Source: Thalassobaculum_A sp040219615 (lineage in GTDB: Bacteria; Pseudomonadota; Alphaproteobacteria; Thalassobaculales; Thalassobaculaceae). From it: a DNA stretch of 64,000 nucleotides. A program made the translations under genes and the position numbers. Numbering within the stretch: position 1 is the first letter of the stretch; each line of letters begins with the position of its first letter. Location of the stretch: positions 310,001-374,000 of the forward strand of contig NZ_JAVJSE010000038.1 of assembly GCF_040219615.1 (NCBI RefSeq), written 5' to 3'. The notes below the pieces were generated by a model that saw nothing but the letters and a program-made list of their open reading frames with translations, had not been told where the DNA came from and made no database searches. Positions 10,569-18,923 of the stretch are shown here, piece by piece.

Positions 10569-11372
10569 ATGAATGACCAGCTGGCCGACACCAACAGAGA
10601 TATCCGCGATCGTCAGGACGCCAGCAATCTTCTTCAGGCCCTGACCGGGGATGATATGGCGATACTGGCGCGCATCCTGAGCCGCTGGGACGGCGACAGC
10701 AACGAAGTGCTGTACGACCCGGGCGACGAGGTCGATCACGTCTATTTTCCTTGTGGACCCAGCATGGTGTCGTTCCGGGTCGCGCTGGCCGACGGCCCCG
10801 ACGTCGAGACCGTGCTCGTCGGACGCGAGGGCGCGGTCGGCGGGATCGTCAGCCAGGGCCGCCTGCCGGCCTATGCGCGGGCCGTCGTGCAGTACCCCGG
10901 GCCGTTCCTACGCGCCGAGACCGCCGCGCTGGAGGCGGCCAAGCACCAGTCCGCGACCCTGCGCCACTTCTTCGCCCGCTACGCCGACTGCCTGCTGGCG
11001 CAGGTCTTCCAGTCGGTGGCCTGCAACGCCGCGCATTCGATCGAGCAGCGCACCGCCAAATGGCTGCTCTATGCGGTCGAGCGGACCGGCGACGACCTGA
11101 TCGCCCTGACCCAGGAGCAGCTCGCCGGCATGCTGGGGGTGGGCCGGACCTACGTGAACCGCGTCATCCAGTCGATGAAGGCGCGCGGCATGCTGCAGAC
11201 CGGGCGCGGGCGCATGCGGATCCTGGACCGCCCCCGGCTCGACCGGATCGCCTGCCGCTGCGAGCACGACGTCAGGCGGCACTTCGAGGAGGTACTGCGC
11301 GGGGTCTACCCCGGCGATCGGGCCGGCCCGACTCTCGACGTCGAAGTCGGCCCCCAGCCCGAACCCGCCTGA
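10569..11372 (+). CDS. Crp/Fnr family transcriptional regulator
   Basis: Cyclic-nucleotide-binding-fold regulator, 267 residues. Residues ~25-140 form the beta-roll sensor (GDEVDHVYFPCGPSMVSF), then a long dimer helix and a C-terminal winged HTH (LTQEQLAGMLGVGRTYVNRV, then GMLQTGRGRMRILDRPRL). The four N-terminal cysteines of iron-sulfur FNR are absent, so oxygen sensing by that route is unlikely. The beta-roll lacks an obvious cAMP pocket motif; the signal is unknown. It belongs to the common alphaproteobacterial group of Crp/Fnr proteins with the sequence SIEQRTAKWLL. The ATG at 10569 follows a GGAG ribosome-binding site. It stands alone between the sRNA and lemA. Confidence 0.93.
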   Translation: MNDQLADTNRDIRDRQDASNLLQALTGDDMAILARILSRWDGDSNEVLYDPGDEVDHVYFPCGPSMVSFRVALADGPDVETVLVGREGAVGGIVSQGRLPAYARAVVQYPGPFLRAETAALEAAKHQSATLRHFFARYADCLLAQVFQSVACNAAHSIEQRTAKWLLYAVERTGDDLIALTQEQLAGMLGVGRTYVNRVIQSMKARGMLQTGRGRMRILDRPRLDRIACRCEHDVRRHFEEVLRGVYPGDRAGPTLDVEVGPQPEPA

Positions 11373-11553
11373 CCGCCCGGTCGCGCCGCGGCTCTGCTGC
11401 AGCCGGCGTCGAAGGATCGAAACGGAAAAATCGATTCCAGTATGTGATTGGAAAACGCTACCCTCGTATCGCCTGTCGAGCGTAACGGACATTGCGGGAT
11501 TCGGCACGGACGGCGCCCGGCTGAGGGCGCCCGGCCGCGAGGGGAAATGAAAC

Positions 11554-12126
11554 ATGGCGGACCTGTCGACGAGCTCCTGGGTGCTGCTGGCCGCCGCGGC
11601 CGCGATCCTGGGCTGGGGTGTCGTGATCTACAACCGGCTGGTCGCGCTGCGGCAGCGCTGCCGCGAGGGCTGGAGCGGCATCGACGTTCAGCTCAAGCGC
11701 CGCAGCAACCTGATCCCGAACCTGATCAATACGGTGAAGGGCTACGTCCAGCACGAGCGCGGGACACTGGAAGCGGTCACCGAGATGCGGGCCCGCGTGC
11801 AGGCCGCCGGCGGCGCCGGCCCGGCCGAGCGTCAGCAGGCGGAGGGCGAACTGTCGACCGCGCTGATGCGGCTGTTCGCGGTCGCCGAGAACTATCCCGA
11901 GCTCAGGGCCGACGGGAACTTCGTCGAGCTGCAGACCACGCTCGGGGAACTCGAGAACCAGATCCAGATGGCGCGCCGGTACTACAACGGCACGGTGCGC
12001 GACCTGAACACGCTGATCGAATCGTTTCCGAGCAACCTGATCGCCGGCTGGTTCCGATTCCAGCCGCAGGAGTACTACGAGGTCGAGCATGCCGCCGACC
12101 GGGCGCTGCCCCAGGTGGCGTTCTAG
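11554..12126 (+). CDS. LemA family membrane protein
   Basis: Small membrane-anchored protein, 190 residues, with one N-terminal membrane helix (about 8-26) followed by a mostly helical domain. The LemA signatures are present: VIYNRLVALRQRCREGWSGI, VQLKRRSNLIPNLINTVKGY and ARRYYNGTVRDLNTLIESFP. The molecular role of LemA proteins is not established. It lies 18 bp before a DUF2207 gene; LemA-DUF2207 pairs recur across bacteria, suggesting a joint envelope role. GAGGGGAAATGAAAC-type ribosome-binding sequence precedes the ATG. Confidence 0.93.
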   Translation: MADLSTSSWVLLAAAAAILGWGVVIYNRLVALRQRCREGWSGIDVQLKRRSNLIPNLINTVKGYVQHERGTLEAVTEMRARVQAAGGAGPAERQQAEGELSTALMRLFAVAENYPELRADGNFVELQTTLGELENQIQMARRYYNGTVRDLNTLIESFPSNLIAGWFRFQPQEYYEVEHAADRALPQVAF

Positions 12127-12144
12127 CCGGCCGGGGCGACCGTC

Positions 12145-14124
12145 GTGCTTCCGCTCCATCGCCTCTGGCCGGCGCTGCTCGCCGGTATCGCGCTGCTGCT
12201 GGCCGCCATGCCCCCGGCGGCAGCCCAGCGCGAGCGCATCCTGTCCTTCGACTCCGCGATCACCGTGCAGTCCGACGGCCGGCTGCGGGTGGTGGAGATC
12301 ATCGAGGTCGAGGCGGCGGGCCTGGAGATCAGGCGCGGGATCTTCCGGGACTTCCCGACCCGCAGCCTCACCGGATGGGGCTTCAACCGCATCGCCGGCT
12401 TCGAGGTCCTCGGGATCGAGCGCGACGGCAAGCCCGAGCCGTATTTCATCCAGGAACTGAACGCCGGCCAGCGGATCTACATCGGCGACCGCAACGTGAT
12501 GCTGCCCTACGGCCGGCACCGCTACGCCATCACCTACGAGACCAGCCGCCAGCTGTTCCACCGACCGGAGCAGGACGAGCTGTACTGGAACGTCACCGGC
12601 GACGCCTGGGCGTTCCCAATCGACCGCGCCTCGGTCACCGTGCGGCTGCCGGACGGCGCGGCCCTCGCGGGAATCGACGCCTATACCGGCCCCCGCGGCG
12701 CGCAGGGCGACGACTTCGAGATCCTGTCGCGATCCCCGGACCGCCTGGCGATCGCCACCACCCGGCCGCTCGCTCCCGGCGAGGGGTTCACCATCGCCGC
12801 GTCATGGCCGGCCGGCCTGGTCGACCGGGAGAGTCCATGGCAGGAATTCCGGTACTGGGCCGCAGACAACACCGGCGTGGCCCTCGGCGGCGTCCTGCTC
12901 CTGGCCCTGATCGGATATTTCGGGGTCGCCTGGTTCCGGGTCGGCCGCGATCCCGCCAAGGGCACGATCGTGCCGCTGTTCGAGGCCCCGAACGGCCTGT
13001 CGCCGGTCGCCGTCGGCTACATCTGGAACGCCGGCTTCGGGAGCGGGTTCGAAACCGGCAAGGCGCTGTCGGTCGCCCTGACCAGCCTCGCCACCAAGCG
13101 GGTGATCCTCCTCGGGGACGAGGGTGGCGGCAAGTTCTCGGCATGGAAGCAGCAGGCCCCGGAACACCCGCTGCCGCCCGGCGAGCAGGCGGTGTTCGAC
13201 GCGATGTTCGGCGGCGGCGAGGACGACATCACCTTCGGGGGCAAGTTCTCGGAGCGCATGGGCAAGGCGAAGGAAGGCCTGCTGCAGGCCTTCGGCAGCG
13301 AATACGGGCTCGCCTACTTCCGCGGAAACCGCGGGCTGTGGGCACTGGGGGCGCTGCTCGCCCTGGCGACCGTGCTGGTCAGCGTGAGCGCCGACGCGAT
13401 GGGCGAGGACGCGACCGTCGAGGCCGCCGTCCTGGCGGTGTTCGCCGCCGCCTTCGCGACGCCTGCCCTCGCCGTGGCCGGCAACCTGGCGTCACGTTGG
13501 CTCGGCTCGGCTCCCGCGCCGTTCGCCTCGATATTCGGCGGCGGCATCTCCCTGCTGATCATCGGGGTCTGCGCACTGCCGGCGGTCGGTGTCGGACTGC
13601 TGATCGGCCAGATGGTTCCACCCGCGGCACTGGTGATCGCCGGTGCCGCGATCGTCGTGACCGTGATGTTCTGGCACCTGCTGACCGCCCCGACCCGGCT
13701 CGGCCAGGAGACGCGGGACGGAATCGAGGGCTACCGGCTCTACCTCTCGGTCGCCGAGGGCGACCGGCTGAACACGGCCGGGCGCGAGCCGGAGATCACC
13801 GAAGCGCTGTATGAGGCGCACCTGCCCTATGCGATGGCGCTCGGCGTCGAGCGCCAGTGGACCGACCGGCTGATGGCCCGGCTGGCGGTGCGGGATGCCG
13901 CGACCGGCGGGTCTGTCCGATACGCACCGGCATGGCTGGTGACCGGCGACGGCCAGCCGGCCCCATTGGACGGCCTGTCGAAGACCCTGGGGCGAAGCCT
14001 CGGCGGCGCTGCGGTGCATGCCGCGACCCGACCGTCCAGCAGCGGGGGCTCCTCCGGTGGATTTTCGTCCGGCGGCGGCTCGTCCGGCGGCGGGGGCGGC
14101 GGTGGTGGCGGCGGGGGCTGGTAG
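12145..14124 (+). CDS. DUF2207 domain-containing membrane protein
   Basis: 659-residue predicted membrane protein with a GTG start and signal peptide (LLAGIALLLAAMPPAAAQ). The exported N-terminal beta domain (about 30-240) is the DUF2207 region, with HRYAITYETSRQLF and ELYWNVTGDAWAFPI. A membrane helix near 250-268 leads to a cytoplasmic part, and further membrane helices lie around 395-415, 425-450 and 460-515. The C-terminus is a low-complexity Ser/Gly tail of about 28 residues ending in a run of glycines and a final Trp, as in many relatives. Function is unknown. It is 18 bp after lemA, and the next gene starts on the base after its stop, so the three are very likely one operon. Confidence 0.92.
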   Translation: MLPLHRLWPALLAGIALLLAAMPPAAAQRERILSFDSAITVQSDGRLRVVEIIEVEAAGLEIRRGIFRDFPTRSLTGWGFNRIAGFEVLGIERDGKPEPYFIQELNAGQRIYIGDRNVMLPYGRHRYAITYETSRQLFHRPEQDELYWNVTGDAWAFPIDRASVTVRLPDGAALAGIDAYTGPRGAQGDDFEILSRSPDRLAIATTRPLAPGEGFTIAASWPAGLVDRESPWQEFRYWAADNTGVALGGVLLLALIGYFGVAWFRVGRDPAKGTIVPLFEAPNGLSPVAVGYIWNAGFGSGFETGKALSVALTSLATKRVILLGDEGGGKFSAWKQQAPEHPLPPGEQAVFDAMFGGGEDDITFGGKFSERMGKAKEGLLQAFGSEYGLAYFRGNRGLWALGALLALATVLVSVSADAMGEDATVEAAVLAVFAAAFATPALAVAGNLASRWLGSAPAPFASIFGGGISLLIIGVCALPAVGVGLLIGQMVPPAALVIAGAAIVVTVMFWHLLTAPTRLGQETRDGIEGYRLYLSVAEGDRLNTAGREPEITEALYEAHLPYAMALGVERQWTDRLMARLAVRDAATGGSVRYAPAWLVTGDGQPAPLDGLSKTLGRSLGGAAVHAATRPSSSGGSSGGFSSGGGSSGGGGGGGGGGGW

Positions 14125-14982
14125 ATGGCCACCGGCTGGGCAACGCAACGGCTGCGGAGGGACGCGGTGACCCTGCTGTACATCACCGTGCCGTTCGTCG
14201 CCCTGGCGCTCGCCTTCCTGGCGATCGGCAAGCTGTCCAGCGGTGGCTGGGACGCCCTCGACTATCTGGTCTACGCCATGGCGACCGGCGTGCTGTGGGC
14301 CGTGGTCGTGGTCTGCTATCTGGTCTGGGTGGTGCTGCGCGACGGCTGGCAGCCCTCCAGCTTCCCGGCCATCGCGGTACTGGTGCTTCTGGCGGCGGTC
14401 GCGGCCGGCTGGGGGTACCGGGAATTTGCCCGGGACGCCGGCTGCCGGGCCGCACAGGCGTTCTTCGTCGGGCTGCCCGCCATGCCGGCGGCCGAGCGGG
14501 CGGCCGCGATCCGGCAGGGTGGCGCGCATGTCCGCAGCGGCAGCGACTGTGCGATCGACGGGCTCCGGCTGGCCCTCGGCCGGCACGTCCTGGATCCCGA
14601 GCCGTCGACGCCGGCCCAGGACGCGAAGCGACGCGCGATTCTGGAGGAGCTGCTGGAAGCCGGCCTGCCGCCGACCCACCGCGTGCTTTACGAGTTCGCG
14701 GCGTCCGACGCCGACCCGGTGGCGACCCGGATGCTGCTGCGCCGGCGCAAGCTGCTGGCCGCCGGTACCGGCGAGTCCTGGGACCTGTTTCCCGACGACA
14801 TCGTGCGGACCCTGATCACCTACTCCCGCACCGCCCCGGGCGACACGCCGGACCCGAACGCCGAGCGCTACCGTGCCACGCTGGCGGTGTTCGTCGACGA
14901 AGGCCTGGCCGATCCCGGGGCCCTGCCGCCGTGGCTCCGGGAGACGCTCATCGCGCTCGGTCTGCTGGCGAAGGGCGACTGA
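14125..14982 (+). CDS. membrane protein with ankyrin-like C-terminal half
   Basis: 285-residue protein of unknown function, starting directly after the DUF2207 stop codon. The N-terminal ~110 residues hold three predicted membrane helices (VTLLYITVPFVALALAFLAI; the YLVYAMATGVLWAVVVV region; AIAVLVLLAAVAAGWGY). The C-terminal part is helical and has the feel of degenerate ankyrin repeats: ILEELLEAGLPP, VLYEFAASDADPVATRMLLR and LAVFVDEGLADPGALP look like repeat cores. This is a visual call. Tight coupling to LemA and DUF2207 suggests a shared membrane function. Confidence 0.8.
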   Translation: MATGWATQRLRRDAVTLLYITVPFVALALAFLAIGKLSSGGWDALDYLVYAMATGVLWAVVVVCYLVWVVLRDGWQPSSFPAIAVLVLLAAVAAGWGYREFARDAGCRAAQAFFVGLPAMPAAERAAAIRQGGAHVRSGSDCAIDGLRLALGRHVLDPEPSTPAQDAKRRAILEELLEAGLPPTHRVLYEFAASDADPVATRMLLRRRKLLAAGTGESWDLFPDDIVRTLITYSRTAPGDTPDPNAERYRATLAVFVDEGLADPGALPPWLRETLIALGLLAKGD

Positions 14983-15080
14983 GCCGACAGCCCGTTCTGC
15001 GAAGTTTCTGGACGACCTTCGCCGCCTCGGCTCTGATACGGCCCGCATTGCTGTGGGAACGCCAGACGGCCGGGGACGCC

Positions 15081-15629
15081 TTGCTCAACCGGGGACTCAA
15101 CACGGACCGGCGGTTGCAGGTCGGCCAGACCGTCGTCCAGGCCGTGTCGCGCGTCGTCGACGGGGCCGATGCCCTGACGTCGCAGATCTGCCGCGACGGG
15201 CTGGCCTACTGGCAGGGCCTGCGCGGCGACGCCCCGCTGCCCTGGCGCGAAGCGATCGATCCGGCGGCGATCCGGAGCCTCCTGCCCTACACCTTCCTGG
15301 TCGACGTCGTGGACCGGGGTCGCGACTTCCGGTATCGCCTGGTCGGGACCGACATCGTCGCGCACACCCCGCACGACAATACCGGCCTGCTGCTGTCCGA
15401 GATCGACGCCCAGGGCACCCAGAGCCAGCTGGCCGCGCTCTACGCCGCGGTGACCGCCGACCCGTCGCCACGGTTCCAGCGCATCGCCTACCGCACCCGG
15501 CTCGGCCTGCGATCCTGGTACGAGACCGTGGTCTGTCCGATGTCCGCGCCGGATTCGACGGGCACGGTCACGACGCTCGTCGGATGGGCGGAGCATTTCC
15601 ACCAGCCGATCGGCAGCGCCGACGAGTGA
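15081..15629 (+). CDS. stand-alone PAS (PAS_5-type) domain protein
   Basis: Small soluble protein consisting of one PAS_5-like domain with no output domain. Visible signatures are CRDGLAYWQGLRGDAPLP, then DPAAIRSLLPYTFLVDVV and FRYRLVGTDIVAHTP, as in the family found in many copies in Rhodospirillales. The start is uncertain: no ATG exists. TTG at 15081 has GGGGA just upstream and gives 182 residues; GTG at 15144 gives 161. Codon usage becomes typical from about 15081. It lies 98 bp after the ankyrin-like gene on the same strand. A related protein is encoded at 21459-22019. Ligand and partner are unknown. Confidence 0.8.
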   Translation: MLNRGLNTDRRLQVGQTVVQAVSRVVDGADALTSQICRDGLAYWQGLRGDAPLPWREAIDPAAIRSLLPYTFLVDVVDRGRDFRYRLVGTDIVAHTPHDNTGLLLSEIDAQGTQSQLAALYAAVTADPSPRFQRIAYRTRLGLRSWYETVVCPMSAPDSTGTVTTLVGWAEHFHQPIGSADE

Positions 15630-15693
15630 CGGCCGGCCGAACGCGCCGGCCGAGCCCGTGACCGACGACCCGCCACGGCACCCGGCCCTGCGC

Positions 15694-16368
15694 CTACCGC
15701 CAGGGACCGGGGTCGGCCGGATCGAGCTCCGCCAGCAGGCATGCCGGCGAGGCGAAGCCAGCGGTCGGCGCGTCGGATCCAGGCTCGCCCCGCGGATGGC
15801 GGGTCGCGCCGCTCTCGGTGACGATCCCGTCCATCGGGATGTCGTGGTCGAACGGGTGGATGCTGTCGAGCCGCCCGAGGTCGAAGCCGAGCCCGATCGC
15901 CCAGGGGTGGGGCCGCCGCGCCGCCAGCGTACGGTCGTAATAGCCGCCACCGTAGCCGAGGCGGTAGCCGCGTGCGTCGAAGCCCACCAACGGCACCACC
16001 AGAGCGGCCGGATGCACGACCGGCGTGCCGTCCGGGATCGGGATGTTCCAGACCCCGCGCGTCATCGGCGCATCCGGGTGCCACTCCCGGAACTCGACCG
16101 GCGCGTCCTTGGCCACCACCACCGGCAGCCCGATCCGGGTGCCGGTGTCGATCAGCCTGCGGGCCAGCGGCCGCAGGTCGATCTCGCCGCGGAACGGCCA
16201 GTACAGGCCGAGCACGGCAAATCGCGACAGGTCGGCGGCGGCTTCCAGGGCGGCGACCGCCCGTTCGGCCAGCCGGTCCCGCTCGGCGACCGGCAGCGCC
16301 AGCCGGGCATCGATCAGCCGGCGCCGGGTTTCCCGCCGCCACGCCATGACATCGGCTCGTCCCTGCAT
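15694..16368 (-). CDS. 5-formyltetrahydrofolate cyclo-ligase
   Basis: Converts 5-formyl-THF to 5,10-methenyl-THF using ATP, recycling a stored or inhibitory folate. It is 224 residues, slightly long for the family because of a C-terminal extension. Signatures include WRRETRRRLIDARLALP at the start, GLYWPFRGEIDLRPLA in the middle and the ATP-binding LGYGGGYYDRTLA with WAIGLGFDLG after it. The start is MQGRADVMAW at 16368; MAWRRE at 16347 is an alternative. The gene often lies downstream of 6S RNA in proteobacteria, and the gap upstream (to 16600) is discussed as a 6S candidate. Confidence 0.93.
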   Translation of the reverse strand: MQGRADVMAWRRETRRRLIDARLALPVAERDRLAERAVAALEAAADLSRFAVLGLYWPFRGEIDLRPLARRLIDTGTRIGLPVVVAKDAPVEFREWHPDAPMTRGVWNIPIPDGTPVVHPAALVVPLVGFDARGYRLGYGGGYYDRTLAARRPHPWAIGLGFDLGRLDSIHPFDHDIPMDGIVTESGATRHPRGEPGSDAPTAGFASPACLLAELDPADPGPWR

Positions 16369-16374
16369 TCGACC

Positions 16375-16560
16375 GGTCTCCCGCAGTGATCGCCGCACCC
16401 TGCCATGTGGGGACCGGTGTTCGACACCCCCGAAACGTCGCCCGATGTCGCAGCCCCGACCGTCCCGACCCATCGAACGCCGCCGCCACCGATGCCGGCT
16501 TGCAACGGTCGGCCGGGAACCGACGCGGAACGCGCGCTGCCCGATGAAACCGCCTCGCGC
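16375..16560 (-). ncRNA. possible 6S RNA (low confidence)
   Basis: This 230-bp gap lies directly upstream of, and on the same strand as, the 5-formyl-THF cyclo-ligase gene, the classic position of 6S RNA. Read on the minus strand, the 3' part (about 16412-16384) contains GGCAGGGTGCGGCGATC, which recalls the conserved CAGCCUGCGGCGGCAUC at the 3' end of 6S RNA. The two halves show only patchy complementarity by eye. Position is the main argument; the family assignment is tentative and boundaries are approximate. Confidence 0.3.
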
Positions 16561-16600
16561 CCCTGCTACTGTGGCGCTCTCCGATTCCGGGAGGCGGGAA

Positions 16601-16825
16601 ATGAAGCTGGTTTGGATGCTGGTGACGATCATCGGCAACCAGGTGATCGAGAGCGGGGTGACATTCACCACCGCCAAGGCCTGCTTTGAGCAGGCCGCGA
16701 GCCTGCAGGTCGAGGCCTTCAAGGCCGTCGACCTCGCGTTCATCCTGAACCATCAGCAGAATCTGTCGGCCGAGCCGGTCCGGCCGATGTTCTCCTGCAT
16801 CGTCGCCGAATCGATCGGCGAGTAG
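16601..16825 (+). CDS. small hypothetical protein (74 aa)
   Basis: Short protein of unknown function. A strong GGGAGGCGGGAA ribosome-binding site precedes the ATG, which argues that it is real. The first ~15 residues (MKLVWMLVTIIGN) are hydrophobic and could be a membrane segment or weak signal; the rest is polar with two cysteines (AKACFEQ, FSCIVAE) that might pair if exported. It lies 10 bp before another unknown secreted protein gene and divergently from the 5-FCL gene. Confidence 0.68.
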   Translation: MKLVWMLVTIIGNQVIESGVTFTTAKACFEQAASLQVEAFKAVDLAFILNHQQNLSAEPVRPMFSCIVAESIGE

Positions 16826-16835
16826 GGCGCGGGCG

Positions 16836-17549
16836 ATGCGACACCTCCACCGGCTGACGCTCGGCGTCCTGGCGGTCGGCGGTGCATTGGCGGCCCTGGG
16901 ACCGGCGCCGGCGGTGGCCCGTGAGCAGCGGATCGTCGCGATCGGCGGTCACGAGCTGACGATCGCGCTGGCCGACGGCGACTGCTTCTTCGATGCCGAC
17001 CAGCCGGCCGACCGTCGCCTGATCGACGAGCTGTCGGTCGCGACCGGCGAGGCGTTCATTCCCCTGCTCGCCTTCGGCGGCTGCGACACCATCGCGGGCT
17101 GGCGGGCCGGCAAGCCGCCGACCCTGCCGCGCTTCGGCTACGTCATGATCGCCGAGAAGCACCTGGAGCCGGTGTTCGCGTTCGACCAGCCGGCCTTCGC
17201 CACCGCGATCGCCCAGGCGCTGGCGGACAGCGGCACGGCCGACTACCGCGCCGACATCGCCAGGCTCGCGGCCGAGATCGACCGGGTCTGGCCGACCTTG
17301 CCGGCAGGCGGCAGGCAGGAGATCGGCATCGTCCACCGCGACCGCTACGGGCCGGTGCTGGCGACCGTGCTGAGCGTCCCCGGCGGCGCCAGGCCCGCCC
17401 CCCGGGTGATGCTGCACCAGTCGATCCTGGTCGCCGGAAAGGTGCTGAGCGTGGTCGCGGCCCGCGACTACCGCGACTCCGAGAGCATCTTCGAAGCCTA
17501 TGGCGACCTGTCGGCGGTGGTCGAGGCGACCGCGGCGCGCAACCCGTAG
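16836..17549 (+). CDS. hypothetical secreted protein (237 aa)
   Basis: Begins with a clear signal peptide (LTLGVLAVGGALAALGPAPAVA, cleavage after about residue 28), so it is exported. Two cysteines in the mature protein (DGDCFFD and FGGCDTI) could form a disulfide. The middle resembles proteins of unknown function annotated only as hypothetical; no catalytic motif is recognisable. It starts 10 bp after the 74-aa gene and probably shares its mRNA. It ends 24 bp before the convergent alcohol dehydrogenase gene. Confidence 0.8.
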   Translation: MRHLHRLTLGVLAVGGALAALGPAPAVAREQRIVAIGGHELTIALADGDCFFDADQPADRRLIDELSVATGEAFIPLLAFGGCDTIAGWRAGKPPTLPRFGYVMIAEKHLEPVFAFDQPAFATAIAQALADSGTADYRADIARLAAEIDRVWPTLPAGGRQEIGIVHRDRYGPVLATVLSVPGGARPAPRVMLHQSILVAGKVLSVVAARDYRDSESIFEAYGDLSAVVEATAARNP

Positions 17550-17573
17550 CGAAACCAGGGCCGCCGCGCCGGA

Positions 17574-18707
17574 TCAGCCGTGCGGCACCAGGATCTGCCG
17601 CACCACCTCGCCGTCGGCCAGCCGGTCGAAGCCCCGGTTCATGTCGTCGAAGCCGATATGCTCGCCGATCAGCCGGTCGATCGGCAGCTTGCCCTGGCGG
17701 TACGCCTCGATGAAGCGCGGGATGTCGCGCACCGGCACGCAGGACCCCATGTAGCTGCCCTTCACGGTGATCTCCCGGGTCACCAGGTCGGCGGCGTGAA
17801 TCGGGAATGCCGCCCCGGCCGGCGACAGGCCGGCGGTCACAAGGGTGCCGCCGGTGCGCAGGATGCCGTAGCCGGTCTCGAGCGCCTTGATGCTGCCCGC
17901 CAGCTCGACCGCCACGTCGACGCCGCCGCCGGTCAGGTCCCTGATCTGCTCGAGATGGTCGGGCTCGCGCGCGTCGATGGCATGGTCGGCGCCGAGCTGG
18001 CGGGCCAGCCCGAGCTTGGCCGGGTTGACGTCGACCGCGATCAGCACCGACGGACCGGCCATCTTGGCGCCCAGCAGGCCGGACAGCCCGACGCCGCCGA
18101 GACCGATGATCGCCACCTTCTGCCCCGGCCGGATATTGGCGGTGTTCAGGGCCGCGCCGACCCCGGTCATCACCGCGCAGCCGAACACCGCCGCCATCGC
18201 CAGCGGCACATCCTTGTCGACCCGCACCACCGAGCCGCGGTCCACCACCGCGTACTCGGCAAAGCACGAAACCCCGGACTGGTGGTTGACCGGCTCGCCC
18301 TTGGTGTCGCGCAGCCGCTTGCCGCCGCCCATCAGCTCGCCCTTGGCGCGGGCGGCGCCGTGGGCGATGCAGATCTGCGGCCGGCCCTCCAGGCAGCGCT
18401 CGCAGCGCCCGCAGCTGGCCGAGAACTGGAACACCACCGGATCGCCCGCCGCGATGTCGCGCACGCCGACCCCGACCTCGACGACCGTGCCGGCCCCCTC
18501 GTGGCCGAGCGCCACCGGCAGCGGGCGCGGCCGCGAGCCGTCGATCACCGACAGGTCGGAATGGCAGAGCCCGGCGCCGGCGATCTTGACCAGTACCTCG
18601 CCGGCCTGCGGCGCCTGCAGCTCGACCTCCTCGATCCGGATCGGCCGGCTGGTCGCATAGGGTCGGTCGGGGGCGATAGTCCTCAGGACCGCGGCGCGCA
18701 TCTTCAT
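17574..18707 (-). CDS. zinc-dependent alcohol dehydrogenase (MDR superfamily)
   Basis: NAD(P)-dependent medium-chain dehydrogenase, 377 residues. The catalytic zinc region is CHSDLSVIDG with GHEGAGTVVEVG. The structural zinc lobe has four cysteines in CGRCERCLEGRPQIC (about 100-114). The nucleotide-binding Rossmann motif is IIGLGGVGLSGLLGAKMAG with VDVNPAKLGLARQLGADHAI. It resembles the class III/aryl-alcohol-type group; the natural substrate is not determinable. The start MKMRAAVLRT at 18707 has AGGAGGAAG at good spacing. It is convergent with the secreted-protein gene and divergent from the PhzF gene. Confidence 0.94.
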   Translation of the reverse strand: MKMRAAVLRTIAPDRPYATSRPIRIEEVELQAPQAGEVLVKIAGAGLCHSDLSVIDGSRPRPLPVALGHEGAGTVVEVGVGVRDIAAGDPVVFQFSASCGRCERCLEGRPQICIAHGAARAKGELMGGGKRLRDTKGEPVNHQSGVSCFAEYAVVDRGSVVRVDKDVPLAMAAVFGCAVMTGVGAALNTANIRPGQKVAIIGLGGVGLSGLLGAKMAGPSVLIAVDVNPAKLGLARQLGADHAIDAREPDHLEQIRDLTGGGVDVAVELAGSIKALETGYGILRTGGTLVTAGLSPAGAAFPIHAADLVTREITVKGSYMGSCVPVRDIPRFIEAYRQGKLPIDRLIGEHIGFDDMNRGFDRLADGEVVRQILVPHG

Positions 18708-18923
18708 CGGCTTCCTCCTGCTTTGGCGCGAGCTTAGCGCGCTTGCCGCAGCCGCCGACACCCCGCGAAACGCGCCGACATTGCGGACCGACGGGAAGCA
18801 CCGCGGCCGGGCTTCGCCTCGTCGCCGCCCGCCGGAATCTTGTATCAGGCACAATGTCCGGCTTGCGGTTCCCCGGGTCCGCTCGACAATTCAAGAACTC
18901 GTCGCCGTCTTTCGAGAGTCCCC

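Noticed and set aside
18740..18920. Extended upstream frame of the PhzF gene (from 18840)
   Set aside because: Not similar to the PhzF N-terminus; MRVPIYQVDAF at 18924 is the canonical start.
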